DNA from: AP-15 sp963700185
GTDB lineage: Bacteria > Pseudomonadota > Alphaproteobacteria > ATCC43930 > CGMCC-115725
Direction of reading: 5' to 3'
Length of the DNA: 64,000 nucleotides
Assembly (NCBI GenBank): GCA_963700185.1
Contig: CAVOWP010000020.1
Coordinates: 1 to 64,000 of the forward strand
Of the stretch, positions 8,448-16,547 are shown piece after piece. The notes under the pieces were generated by a model. It saw only the letters and a list, made by a program, of their open reading frames with translations. It was not told the origin of the DNA and searched no databases. How positions within the stretch are numbered: the stretch's first letter is position 1; each line of letters opens with the position of its first letter. A program made the position numbers and the translations under genes.

Positions 8448-9929
8448 ATGCGCCTGCTGATCGCGATGATGAAGCACGAGACGAACACCTTCTCGCCGGT
8501 GCCGACGCCGCTCGCGCGATTTCGGCCGCTCTATGGCGAGGCGGCAATTCGCGCTTTCCGCGGCACCGGCACCGGTCTCGGGGCTTATCTCGACCTCGCC
8601 GAGCGGGAACAGGCCGAAATCGTATCGCCGATCGCCGCCGGGGCGCCGCCGAGCCGTCCGGTCGACGACGATGCCTATGCGCACATTACGGATACGATTT
8701 GCGAGGCCGTCGCGCGGGGCGGCTTCGACGGCATCATGCTCGATCTGCACGGCGCTATGGTCACCGAGAGCCTCGAGGATGGCGAGGGCCATTTCCTGAA
8801 GCGGCTGCGCGCGATCGACCCGAAGACGCCGATCGCCGTCTCGCTCGACATGCACGCCAATCTCTATGACGAGATTGTCGCCAATGCGACTGTCGTGACC
8901 GGCTATCGCACCTATCCGCATATCGACACTTACGAGACCGCCAGGCTCGCCGGCGAGGTCCTGCTGCGCACGATCCGCGGCGAGGTGAAGCCGGTCATGG
9001 CGTGGGGCAATGTGCCGATGCTGCCGCATGTGATGCGGCAGGGCACCGATGATCATCCGAACAAGCAATTGCAGCACCGTTGCGCCACGATGACGGCCGA
9101 CGGCGCATTGGCGGCGAGCCTCTTCACCGGCTTTCCGCATGCCGACATCACCAATGCCGGATTGAGCGCGGTGGTCGTGACCGACGGCGACTTGAAGCTC
9201 GCCGAAGACCTCCGCGACGAGCTGTTGGACCGGGCCTGGGTCGAGCGCGAGGCATTTGTCTACGAAATCGAGCCTCTGCAGCAATCCGTCGCCCGCGCCA
9301 AGGCAATGCCGTTTAGCGCGCTGGGCGAAGGCCCGATCGTACTGCTCGACCATTACGATAACTGCGCCTCCGGCGGGACGATGGACACGACCGTCGTGCT
9401 GGCGGAAATCCTGCGGCAGGGGCTCGAGGATGTCGCCGCCTTCGCGATTTACGATCCGGAAGCGGTGCAGCAGGCGATCGCCACCGGTATTGGTGCCCAG
9501 TTCAGCCTGTCGATCGGCGGCAAGATCGCGATGCCGGCGATCCCCGCCGAGAGCCCGCCCTTGATCGTCACCGGCACGGTCAAGACCATCTCGAATGGCC
9601 GCTACCGCAATCGCGGCCCGATGGGCCGCGGCGTGCAGATGGATATGGGACCATCGGTGGTGCTCGATACCGGGCCGGTCGAGATCGTCCTGATCTCGCG
9701 CCATGTCGAGCCATCGGACCTAAACTGCCTGGCGAGCCTCGGCATCGACCCGCTGCAGAAACGCTATGTCATGCTGAAAAGCCGCATCCATTGGCGAGCC
9801 GGGCTCGGCAAGCTCGCGAAAGCCGTCGTCGACTGCGCCGGCGTCGGCGTTTGCACCTCCGATTACAGCCAGCTGCGCTTCAACAAGGTCCGCCGCCCGA
9901 TCTACCCCCTCGACCTGCCTAACCGGTGA
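8448..9929 (+). CDS. M81 family metallopeptidase (MlrC-like)
   Basis: 493 residues starting MRLLIAMMKHETNTFSPVPT. The KHETNTFSP opening, MLDLHGAMV near residue 98, SLDMHANL near 127 and GYRTYPHIDTYETA near 148 are hallmarks of the M81 family, to which MlrC (microcystinase C) belongs. Members are predicted zinc hydrolases of amide bonds, often in catabolic clusters, and most have unknown substrates. Start chosen at the ATG preceded by GGAGGTCCCGGC. It is followed, across a family B repeat, by a class III aminotransferase on the same strand, suggesting a joint role in degrading an amino compound; this is inference. Confidence 0.88.
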   Translation: MRLLIAMMKHETNTFSPVPTPLARFRPLYGEAAIRAFRGTGTGLGAYLDLAEREQAEIVSPIAAGAPPSRPVDDDAYAHITDTICEAVARGGFDGIMLDLHGAMVTESLEDGEGHFLKRLRAIDPKTPIAVSLDMHANLYDEIVANATVVTGYRTYPHIDTYETARLAGEVLLRTIRGEVKPVMAWGNVPMLPHVMRQGTDDHPNKQLQHRCATMTADGALAASLFTGFPHADITNAGLSAVVVTDGDLKLAEDLRDELLDRAWVEREAFVYEIEPLQQSVARAKAMPFSALGEGPIVLLDHYDNCASGGTMDTTVVLAEILRQGLEDVAAFAIYDPEAVQQAIATGIGAQFSLSIGGKIAMPAIPAESPPLIVTGTVKTISNGRYRNRGPMGRGVQMDMGPSVVLDTGPVEIVLISRHVEPSDLNCLASLGIDPLQKRYVMLKSRIHWRAGLGKLAKAVVDCAGVGVCTSDYSQLRFNKVRRPIYPLDLPNR

Positions 9930-9931
9930 GA

Positions 9932-10018
9932 TGGCGGAAGGCGCTGCGCTTTTCCGCCCTACGCTGCTACAAACAGGTCTAGATCGTAGGGCGGAGAAGC
10001 GTAAGCGCATTCCGCCGG
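9932..10018 (+). repeat. Interspersed palindromic repeat, family B
   Basis: GGCGGAAGGCGCTGCGCTTT with TCCGCCCTACG on one side and CGTAGGGCGGAGAAGCGTAA with GCGCATTCCGCC on the other form two hairpin arms separated by about 25 bases. It occupies the whole gap between the metallopeptidase and aminotransferase genes. It belongs to the same family as 7555-7636. Confidence 0.7.
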
Positions 10019-10044
10019 GTCCTGATTGGCGGAGAGGAGGCGAC

Positions 10045-11395
10045 ATGGACGGCACCACCCAGCTGCTCGAAGCCGACCGGCGCTATCTGGTTCACCCGTT
10101 GCATCATCCCGATGACCACCGGCAGCCGCTGGTTGTCGTCGAAGGGCGTGGGGCCATGTTGCGCGATGCCGACGGCCGCGAATATATCGACGGGCTCTCG
10201 GGTCTGTGGAACGTCAATGTCGGTCACGGCCGCAGCGAGCTGGCCGATGCGGCGGCGGCGCAGATGCGGCGGATCGCGTTTGCGTCGGCCTATATCGGCG
10301 CCACCAACGAGCCCGCCGTTCGGCTCGCCGAGAAAATCGTGCGCCACGCCTATTCGAATTCGGCCGCGGTTTATTTTACGACGGCGGGCGCCGAGTTCGA
10401 ACGAGTCTTCATTCAAATTCGCGCGCTATTACTGGAAGGTCAAAGATAAGCCGCAGAAGACCAAGATAATCTCGCGCATCCACGCCTATCACGGGGTGAC
10501 GATGGCGGCGATGAGCGCCACGGGCATGCCCATCTTCCACAAGATGTTCGGGCCGCTCGTGCCGGGGTTCATCCAGGTTCCGCCGCCTTACGCCTATCGC
10601 TGGACCGCCAATGAGGAGCCGGGGATCGGCGCCGCCGATGCGGTCGAAAAAGCGATCCTTGCCGAGGGCCCCGATACCGTGGCGGCGGTCATCGCCGAGC
10701 CGGTCATGGGGGCGGGCGGCGTCATTGTGCCGCCGGCCTCGTATTTTCCACGCTTGCGCGAGATCTGCGACCGCCACGATGTGTTGTTGATCACCGACGA
10801 GGTGATCACCGGGTTTGGCCGCACCGGCCGGTGGTTCGCGCTGGGCCATTGGGGGGTCGAGCCGGACCTCGTCTCCTTCGCCAAGGGGGTGACGAGCGGC
10901 TATCTGCCGTTGGGTGGCGTGATTGCGTCGAAGCGCGTGCACGAGGCGATCGAGAGCGCGCCCGCCGACCGGAAATTCATGCATGCGGCGACCTATTCCG
11001 GCCACCCGGTCTGCTGCGCGGTCGGCTTGCGCAATGTCGAGATCATCGAAAACGAGGGCCTCGTCGAGCGCGCCGCTGTTATGGGACGGCGCTTGCTGGC
11101 CGGGCTCGAAGGGCTGCGCGACCTGCCGGTCGTCGGTGACGTGCGCGGGCTCGGCATGATGTGCGGCGTCGAGCTTGTCGCCGACCGCAATACCAAGGCG
11201 CCGGCAATCGGGCTGGGCGGGCGCTTTGTCCGTGAGGCGTTGGCGCGCGGTCTGTTGCCGCGTATTCGCGTCGGCAGCGCCGATCCGCCGATCGGCGACA
11301 CGATTTGCCTCGCCCCGCCGCTGATGACCCCGCCCGACGTGCTCGACCGCATCCCACAGATCCTACGCGAGGCAATTACCGCAGCGGCGCGCTAA
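10045..11395 (+). CDS. Class III PLP-dependent aminotransferase, split by one frameshift
   Basis: The joined product is 449 residues. The first frame starts at an ATG after GGAGAGGAGG and gives YIDGLSGLWNVNVGHGR and ATNEPAVRLAEKI; after about 10396 a second frame continues with SNESSFKFARYYWK, RIHAYHGVTMAAMSATG, LLITDEVITGFGRTG and SFAKGVTSGYLPLGG, where the lysine binds PLP. These are the class III (omega-amino acid:pyruvate) aminotransferase motifs. Deleting one T in GCCGAGTTCGAACG at 10390-10402 restores the frame, so the gene may be functional. Amino donor unknown; beta-alanine, GABA or amine substrates are typical. It probably works with the upstream M81 hydrolase. Confidence 0.85.
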
Positions 11396-11418
11396 CCTAG
11401 ATTTCGACCAAATTGGCG

Positions 11419-11454
11419 CGTCATTGCGAGGCTCGCGTGCGCGACGAAGCAATC
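11419..11454 (+). repeat. Family A palindromic repeat, left half, interrupted by the IS
   Basis: CGTCATTGCGAGGCTCGCGT through GAAGCAATC is the left arm of a family A element. The matching right arm lies at 12784-12829, beyond the transposase gene. Confidence 0.75.
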
Positions 11455-11469
11455 TTGTCTGTGGGTGAT

Positions 11470-11642
11470 CGGCCATAATGGAGGCGCCGCACGGGCCGCG
11501 GCCAAGGCCCGGGCTGCAGCGGCGCCGCGACCGCAAGCAATCGAGGGGTCTTCCCCGGGTCGAGCAAGGCTCCGGCGCTGCTTTCATCTCACGCCCGAAC
11601 AGTTGCCGGGGCTCTCGCCCGCAGTCGCAAGAAGGGGATAGG
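11470..11642 (+). ncRNA. Candidate bridge-RNA region of the IS110 element
   Basis: The non-coding leader upstream of the transposase is rich in GC stem-forming segments, for example GGGGTCTTCCCC and CCGGGTCGAGCAAGGCTCCGG-like pairing. In IS110-group elements the 5' non-coding end encodes a structured bridge RNA that pairs with target and donor DNA. I infer such an RNA here from position and length only; exact ends and guide loops are not determined. Confidence 0.35.
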
Positions 11643-12581
11643 ATGATGGCGTCGCCGGATGTGTTTGTCGGGATCGACATCTCGAAGGATCGTTTGGACG
11701 TGCACCTGCGTCCGCTGGGGATCGGCTTCTCGGTGAGCAATGAGGCGGCCGGGCATGCCGCGTTGATCGCCCGGTTGCGACCACTGCGCACCAAGCGGAT
11801 CGTGCTGGAGGCGACCGGCGGTTACGAGCGGGCGCTGTGGCTGGCGCTGAGCGAGGCCGGGCTGGTCGCGGCAGTGGTCAACCCGCGCCAGGTGCGCGAG
11901 TTTGCCCGCGCCGCCGGGCGGCTGGCCAAGACCGACCCGCTGGATGCGGCAGTGATCGCCCATTTTGCCGAGACGTTTGTGCCGCGCATCGGCAAGCCCG
12001 ATCCAGTGGCCGACCGGCTGGGCGAACACGTGCTGTACCGGCGCAGCTTGCAGGACGAGCTCGTCGGCTTGCAGCACCAGCTGCGGCGGCTGGAGGAGCC
12101 CGGGCTGCGGGCGCGGGCCGAGCGCCGGTTGGCGGTGCTGCGCGCCGAGGTGAAAGAGATCGAGCGCGAGATGCGGGCGATCGTCGACAGCGACCCGGCC
12201 AAAAAGGCGCTGTTTGGCTGCCTGACTGCGCTGAAGGGGGTGGGCCTCGTGCTCGCCTGCACATTGATCGCCAATATGCGCGAGCTGGGCTCGCTGAGCC
12301 GCCGTCAGGCGGCGCTGATCGGGGTGGCGCCGCTCAACCACGACAGCGGCGCCCGGCGCGGTTACCGCGCCATCGGCGGCGGCCGCCGCAGGGTGCGCAA
12401 CGTGTTGTATGTGGCGACGTTGAGCGCGGTCCGCTGCAACCCTGCGATCAAGGAGTTCTATCGCCGGCTGTCGGCTAGCGGCAAGCCGGCCAAGGTGGCT
12501 CTGGTGGCGTGCATGCGCAAAATGGTGGTGATGCTCAACAGCCGGGTGCGCGATGAGCTCACCGCCGCAGCGCCCCCTTGA
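11643..12581 (+). CDS. IS110-family DEDD transposase
   Basis: 312 residues starting at an ATG after GAAGGGGATAGG. The N-terminal RuvC-like domain shows VFVGIDISKDRLDV, LEATGGYERALW and the late DEDD acid pair in KTDPLDAAVIAHF; the C-terminal Tnp_IS116/IS110/IS902 domain shows LKGVGLVLACTLIANM, RRQAALIGVAPLN and GGGRRRVRNVLYVATLSA, followed by the catalytic-serine region of this family. No frameshift or stop is present, so the element is probably active or recently active. It is the only complete transposase in the window. Confidence 0.95.
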   Translation: MMASPDVFVGIDISKDRLDVHLRPLGIGFSVSNEAAGHAALIARLRPLRTKRIVLEATGGYERALWLALSEAGLVAAVVNPRQVREFARAAGRLAKTDPLDAAVIAHFAETFVPRIGKPDPVADRLGEHVLYRRSLQDELVGLQHQLRRLEEPGLRARAERRLAVLRAEVKEIEREMRAIVDSDPAKKALFGCLTALKGVGLVLACTLIANMRELGSLSRRQAALIGVAPLNHDSGARRGYRAIGGGRRRVRNVLYVATLSAVRCNPAIKEFYRRLSASGKPAKVALVACMRKMVVMLNSRVRDELTAAAPP

Positions 12582-12783
12582 GCAGTTTCTTTGTTCGACC
12601 GAAGGGACCGTTTCTTCGTCCCGACCTAAGTTCCGAATGGCGCCGCGCGCAGCCGCGGTCAAGACTGGCCGCAGGCCACCGCCGCAGGCGGCGCGTAGCG
12701 GTCTTGACGGCGGCGAGCACGGCGCCATGCTGCCCGGGTCGGGGGCCCGTCGCCGCGTCCTCAACACAGTTGCTCGACCTATC

Positions 12784-12829
12784 GAGCGCTCCGCGGCCCG
12801 AGATTGGTTCGCTGGCGCTCGCAATGACG
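12784..12829 (+). repeat. Family A palindromic repeat, right half
   Basis: The segment from GAGCGCTCCGCGGCCCGAGA to GCTCGCAATGACG matches the right arm of the complete family A copy near 3.0 kb (GAGCGGCCCGAGATCGCTTC and onward). Together with 11419-11454 it marks an element split by the IS. Confidence 0.75.
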
Positions 12830-12902
12830 GTTGGGTTGGAATTGGAGGGCAACCTGACGCAAGCTGCGCTGATTTCGGGTGACTCTCGAGCAATTTTCGA
12901 GA

Positions 12903-14657
12903 TTACGCCACCCGGTCGCCTTGTTTGATCTCGACGGTACGGTTGTCGACGGCGGGGAGCATGCGGGAGGGGTCGCGGGTCACGACGACGTCGAGCACGG
13001 TCGGGCGGGTGCGCTCGGCGAGGCCGGTTCGCAGCGCCTCGCCGAGCCGGTCCGGATCCTCGATCCGGAGGCCGCTGCAGCCCATCGCCCGGGCGATCGC
13101 GGCATAATCCATCTCGACGAGGTCGGAGGATTGATAGCGTCCGCGGAACATGGCGTGCTGCAATGCCTTGACGTAACCCGAGGCGGCATTGTTGACGACA
13201 ACGATCGTCAATCCGATGCCGGCACGCCGGGCGGTTTCGAGCTCGCCGAGCATCATGTTGAAGCCGCCGTCTCCGGTAATCGCCACGGCTGGGGTGGACG
13301 GAGCGGCCAGAGCCGCCCCGATCCCACCCGGCAGCCCGTAGCCGATCGACGCCAGACCGCGGTCCGGGATGAAGTGCCGCCCCGGCGATTTCGTATCGTA
13401 GAGCAACCCGGTCCAGTGGCCGGCAAACCCGCCGTCGGCGACGAGGACGCTGTCCGCCGGCAATGCCTTGTTGAGCTCGCTGCACAGCCGAGCCATGTGG
13501 ATCGGCCGTTCCCCGGAAAGGAGGCGCGCCGCTGCCTCGTCGCGCCATGACGCCATCCGGGAGGGGATCTCGGCGACATAATCGGCGCGTGCCGTCTGCG
13601 CTCGCCTCGCTTCGTCGGCAAGCGCCTCGGCGAGATCCTCCAGCCCGGCCCTGGCGTCGCCCCAGAGCGCGACATCTGCCGGCCGGCACCGGCCGATCTC
13701 CTCCGCGACGATGTCGAGATGGATCAGAGGGATCTTTTCCGGCGGCAACACATACCGCTTGGTCGCGATCTCGCCGAGCTTGCAGCCGACCACGACGAGA
13801 CAGTCCGATGCCTCGATGAGCTCATTGGCGATGCGCGAATAGCGGCCGAAGAGCCCGACCGAAAGCGGATGGATGCAAGCGATGCCGCCCTTGCCGCTCA
13901 TCGTATGCGCGACGGGGATCGACTGGGCCTCGGCAAAACCGAGCAGCGCGTCATATCCCGCCGAGAGGTGGATGCCGCCGCCGACCAGGATCAGCGGGCG
14001 CTTGGCATGCGCGATCAGCGCAGCGGCGCGGGCAATCTCCACGCGGTCCGGCCGGATGCGCCGGGCGGGCACGCTCAATGTCGACGGATCGATCGCAAAA
14101 TCTTCGGCGGTGAAGTCGTGCTCGCCGTGGCAGACATCCTCGGGAACGTCGAGCAGCACCGGGCCCGGCCGGCCGGAGGTCGCCACCGCAAAAGCGCGGC
14201 GGAGCAACTCGGGAACGCGGTTTGTCATCTCGACCCGGATCAGCTCTTTGACCGCCGGCCGCAAGATCTCGGTCTGCCGGCATTCCTGCGTCATGTTCTT
14301 CCAGGAATGCGCGCGGTTGGTGTCGCCGGCCAGCGCAATGATCGGCACCCCGGCGTTGAGGCTCTCGATCAGGCCGGTCACGAGGTTGGTAGCGCCGGGG
14401 CCGAGGGTGCCGTCGCACACGCCGGGGCGATTGGTGACCCGCGCATAAGCGTCCGCGGCAAACGCGCCGCAACGCTCGTCATTGATCAGAAAATGCCGCA
14501 TTCCGAGCTGCGCCAATGCGTCGTAAAACGGCAAGAGCTGAAACCCGCCCATCCCGAACATCGGCCCGACCTCGGCGAGCCGCAACATCTCGGCGAGCGC
14601 GCGGCCGCCGTTCATGCGGCCTGACGGCCGGTTGCTGACGGGCGCTGCGTCTGTCAT
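12903..14657 (-). CDS. Thiamine-pyrophosphate enzyme of the acetolactate synthase-like family
   Basis: 584 residues with three typical domains: an N-terminal pyrimidine-binding domain (FLINDERCGAFAADAYAR with the catalytic glutamate, GPGATNLVTGLIES), a central domain (RPLILVGGGIHLS), and a C-terminal domain holding the TPP motif GDGGFNMMLGELETA to VVVNN. Related enzymes include acetolactate synthase large subunit, benzoylformate decarboxylase and sulfoacetaldehyde acetyltransferase; no small subunit gene is nearby, so a catabolic decarboxylase or lyase role is more likely than isoleucine-valine synthesis. I chose the ATG at 14657, which is preceded by GGAGG. The next upstream gene, 14 bases away on the same strand, encodes a duplicated protein of unknown function and probably shares its transcript. 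Confidence 0.85.
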   Translation of the reverse strand: MTDAAPVSNRPSGRMNGGRALAEMLRLAEVGPMFGMGGFQLLPFYDALAQLGMRHFLINDERCGAFAADAYARVTNRPGVCDGTLGPGATNLVTGLIESLNAGVPIIALAGDTNRAHSWKNMTQECRQTEILRPAVKELIRVEMTNRVPELLRRAFAVATSGRPGPVLLDVPEDVCHGEHDFTAEDFAIDPSTLSVPARRIRPDRVEIARAAALIAHAKRPLILVGGGIHLSAGYDALLGFAEAQSIPVAHTMSGKGGIACIHPLSVGLFGRYSRIANELIEASDCLVVVGCKLGEIATKRYVLPPEKIPLIHLDIVAEEIGRCRPADVALWGDARAGLEDLAEALADEARRAQTARADYVAEIPSRMASWRDEAAARLLSGERPIHMARLCSELNKALPADSVLVADGGFAGHWTGLLYDTKSPGRHFIPDRGLASIGYGLPGGIGAALAAPSTPAVAITGDGGFNMMLGELETARRAGIGLTIVVVNNAASGYVKALQHAMFRGRYQSSDLVEMDYAAIARAMGCSGLRIEDPDRLGEALRTGLAERTRPTVLDVVVTRDPSRMLPAVDNRTVEIKQGDRVA

Positions 14658-14671
14658 CCATTCCTCCACGT

Positions 14672-15503
14672 TTATGCCGCAGCGCGGCGGACGATCTCGA
14701 CGAACTCCCGGGCGGTCATACCCGGCCCGATCCCCAGTGCCGCGCCGCGCTGATTTACCCGCGTCAGAATACCGTCTTCATAGGTCGAACGGGCGTCGCC
14801 GATCCGGGCACTCGACGCGGCGACCGCGCCAGCGGCTATGCCGCGACTGTCGAGCGCCGGCAGCCTCGTGACGCCGGCCTCGTCGATCCCGATCCCGGCA
14901 TCATTGAACAACGCAGCGAGCGCATCGGCCTTGAGCGCGGTGTCCGGCCGGCCGCCGAGCAGCCCGCCATGCGAGCCGGTCACGACGATTGCCCCTACCT
15001 GCTCGGCGCCGACCAGCGAGGCCGAGTTCGAGCGCCCAGACCGCCGGCGCCTCGGCGATCAGCAGGAAGGCGGCTTCCAGCGTTTGGGGTGGTTCGCCCG
15101 CGCCGGGTGAGGCTAGTCGCAAAGCCGCCGCGGCGTCTCGACAGGGAGTGCCGGGACGGCAGTCGAGCGAGACTGCCCGGGAGTTGGCATGAGTGACGAC
15201 GCCGCGCGCCATCATGTCGGACCCGTCTCCAATGCGCGCGGTATCGTGCCCGACGGCGACCGCGGGGATGCCGAGCCCGGCCAGGTAATCGAGCCCGGCA
15301 ATACCCGCCTGGTCCCGTCCAACACCGGCGTCGTTGAAGACAGCTGCGGCAACGCGCAGTTTTGCCGCAACATAGGCGGCATAAATGCCGCCATGGGAAC
15401 CGTTGACGACAACCGCTCCCGCCGCTTCGGTTCCAACACGGGTAATGCTGTCGGCGATGACCACCGGTGCGAGCTGTGTGACAGGCAAAGCCCTCTCCCC
15501 CAA
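14672..15503 (-). CDS. Tandemly duplicated GSHGG-motif protein of unknown function, split by one frameshift
   Basis: The joined product is 276 residues and consists of two similar halves. Half one has VVVNGSHGGIYAAYVAAKL, VFNDAGVGRDQAGIAGLDYL and MMARGVVTHANSRAVSL; half two has IVVTGSHGGLLGGRPDTAL, LFNDAGIGIDEAGVTRLPAL and GILTRVNQRGAALG. The GSHGG..NDAG..AG..L pattern occurs in single-copy proteins of unknown function beside catabolic enzymes. The frame changes near 15027; deleting one base of GCCGAGTTCGAG (plus strand 15021-15031) makes both halves continuous. No signal peptide. It lies just upstream of the TPP enzyme, so it may handle the same substrate. Confidence 0.7.
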
Positions 15504-16049
15504 ACGAGTGCCTGCAGATCATGCCGCGTGGACGAGGCGAAGAACAGTGATGCGGAGGGCCGGTCAGTTAGCGATGCCGATCTCCGGACCGGAGTCTGTG
15601 AGCCGCGGCGATGCGTCGACATTCGCCGTCGCCGGTGGTTAGCCTGCAGAAATACCCTCGCCGCGGGAAATCTTTTTCCTGATCGGGTTCCGCAACCGAA
15701 TGGCGGTCTTCCTCAACTGGATATGGGCTTGGTTGACCTATGGCCGGGTGCGCGGTTGATCACCGGCGACACAACCCCGCTCGCTGCGGCAGTAAAATCG
15801 ACCCCACGCGCAACGTTCGACTAGGCAGATCCGAACATGCGGCTGCACCCAACCCGGATTGCCGCCCAAACCATGGCGCTGCCAGACCGGGACGCATGAT
15901 TGCGTGGCAGCATGCCGTCCGCCGCTTGACGCTCTCGGCTAATTCGCCGCGTCGAACTGCCGCACCGTCCGCGCTGCGGCTCAACATCACGAATATGTCC
16001 AAATCCAGCTTTAGACGAAGCACCCAGGAAAAACCCTGGTACCGAGACA
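15504..16049. other. Intergenic stretch upstream of gspG
   Basis: Holds a short remnant of an NADH dehydrogenase gene (separate entry) and otherwise no recognisable gene. It must include the promoters for the minus-strand duplicated-protein gene and the plus-strand gspG, but I cannot point to a convincing -35/-10 pair. Confidence 0.4.
15670..15824 (+). pseudogene. C-terminal remnant of a type II NADH dehydrogenase (ndh)
   Basis: The plus strand reads IFFLIGFRNRMAVFLNWIWA then WLTYGR, and after a one-base shift near 15747 ARLITGD followed by a short tail to a stop. This is the membrane-anchoring C terminus of NDH-2 enzymes, where FLIGFRNR and ARLITG are conserved. The rest of the gene is absent; an in-frame stop lies just upstream. 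It is a gene scar, which suggests a deletion or rearrangement between the TPP-enzyme cluster and the secretion genes. Confidence 0.6.
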
Positions 16050-16520
16050 GTGTGCACTTCGAAGATCATTCTTTTCCGCCCTACCCGCCCTGCCCCCGAT
16101 CCTCTGAGACGACAGCGAGGCTTTACGCTGCTCGAGCTTCTGGTCGTGCTCGCCATCTTGGGGCTTCTGATCGGCCTGGTCGCGCCTGCCGCGCTGCGGC
16201 AGCTCGGCTCCGCCAAGGAAAAGATCGCGCACCAATCGATCGAGCGCCTCACTGGAGTGCTCGACATCTATAAGCTGGATGTCGGTACCTATCCTTCGAC
16301 AGAGCAGGGTCTGCAGGCGCTGATTGCGCGGCCATCGGGGGTCACCCGGTGGAACGGCCCTTACCTGAAGGGCGAGAAGACGCCCGAGGACCCGTGGGGC
16401 CGCCCCTTCGTCTACCGCAGCCCGAGCCAACGGCCCGGGCACGAATACGACCTGTTGTCCCTCGGTCCGACAGGCCAGACCGGCGGCTCGGGTGAGGCCG
16501 CGACCATCTTCAACGAGTGA
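16050..16520 (+). CDS. gspG: Type II secretion major pseudopilin GspG
   Basis: 156 residues. The prepilin motif RQRGFTLLELLVVLAILGLL is cut by GspO between G and F, leaving a mature major pseudopilin of about 130 residues. STEQGLQALIARPSG, GPYLKGEKTPEDPWG and YDLLSLGPTGQTGGSGEAA are classic GspG signatures, the last including the calcium-binding loop. GspG polymerises into the pseudopilus that pushes substrates through GspD. The most likely start is a GTG at 16050, giving a long 24-residue leader; a shorter start is possible. It is transcribed toward the gspK-E block rather than with it, which is unusual. Confidence 0.92.
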   Translation: MCTSKIILFRPTRPAPDPLRRQRGFTLLELLVVLAILGLLIGLVAPAALRQLGSAKEKIAHQSIERLTGVLDIYKLDVGTYPSTEQGLQALIARPSGVTRWNGPYLKGEKTPEDPWGRPFVYRSPSQRPGHEYDLLSLGPTGQTGGSGEAATIFNE

Positions 16521-16547
16521 ACGACGGCTTCAACGAGTGAACGACGG
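16508..16547 (+). repeat. Perfect 20-base tandem duplication over the gspG stop
   Basis: The unit CTTCAACGAGTGAACGACGG occurs twice in a row without mismatch. The first copy holds the last codons and TGA of gspG; the second copy holds the stop of the convergent gspK. It appears to be a recent slippage duplication. Confidence 0.85.

Larger units (their letters stand above)
11455..12783 (+). mobile_element. IS110-family insertion sequence inside a palindromic repeat
   Basis: About 1.33 kb lies between the two halves of a family A repeat and contains one intact DEDD-type transposase gene with roughly 190 bases of leader and 200 bases of trailer. The size fits IS110-family elements, which lack clear terminal inverted repeats and usually make no obvious target duplication, so the ends given are estimates from where repeat similarity stops. 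Insertion into palindromic repeats is known for IS110/IS1111 members. Confidence 0.8.

Noticed and set aside
8103..9704. A 533-codon minus-strand frame that ends with the antitoxin sequence
   Set aside because: Only the last 82 codons match an antitoxin; the rest is antisense to the M81 gene.
11589..12893. A 434-codon minus-strand frame over the transposase
   Set aside because: It is antisense to an intact transposase with all catalytic motifs.
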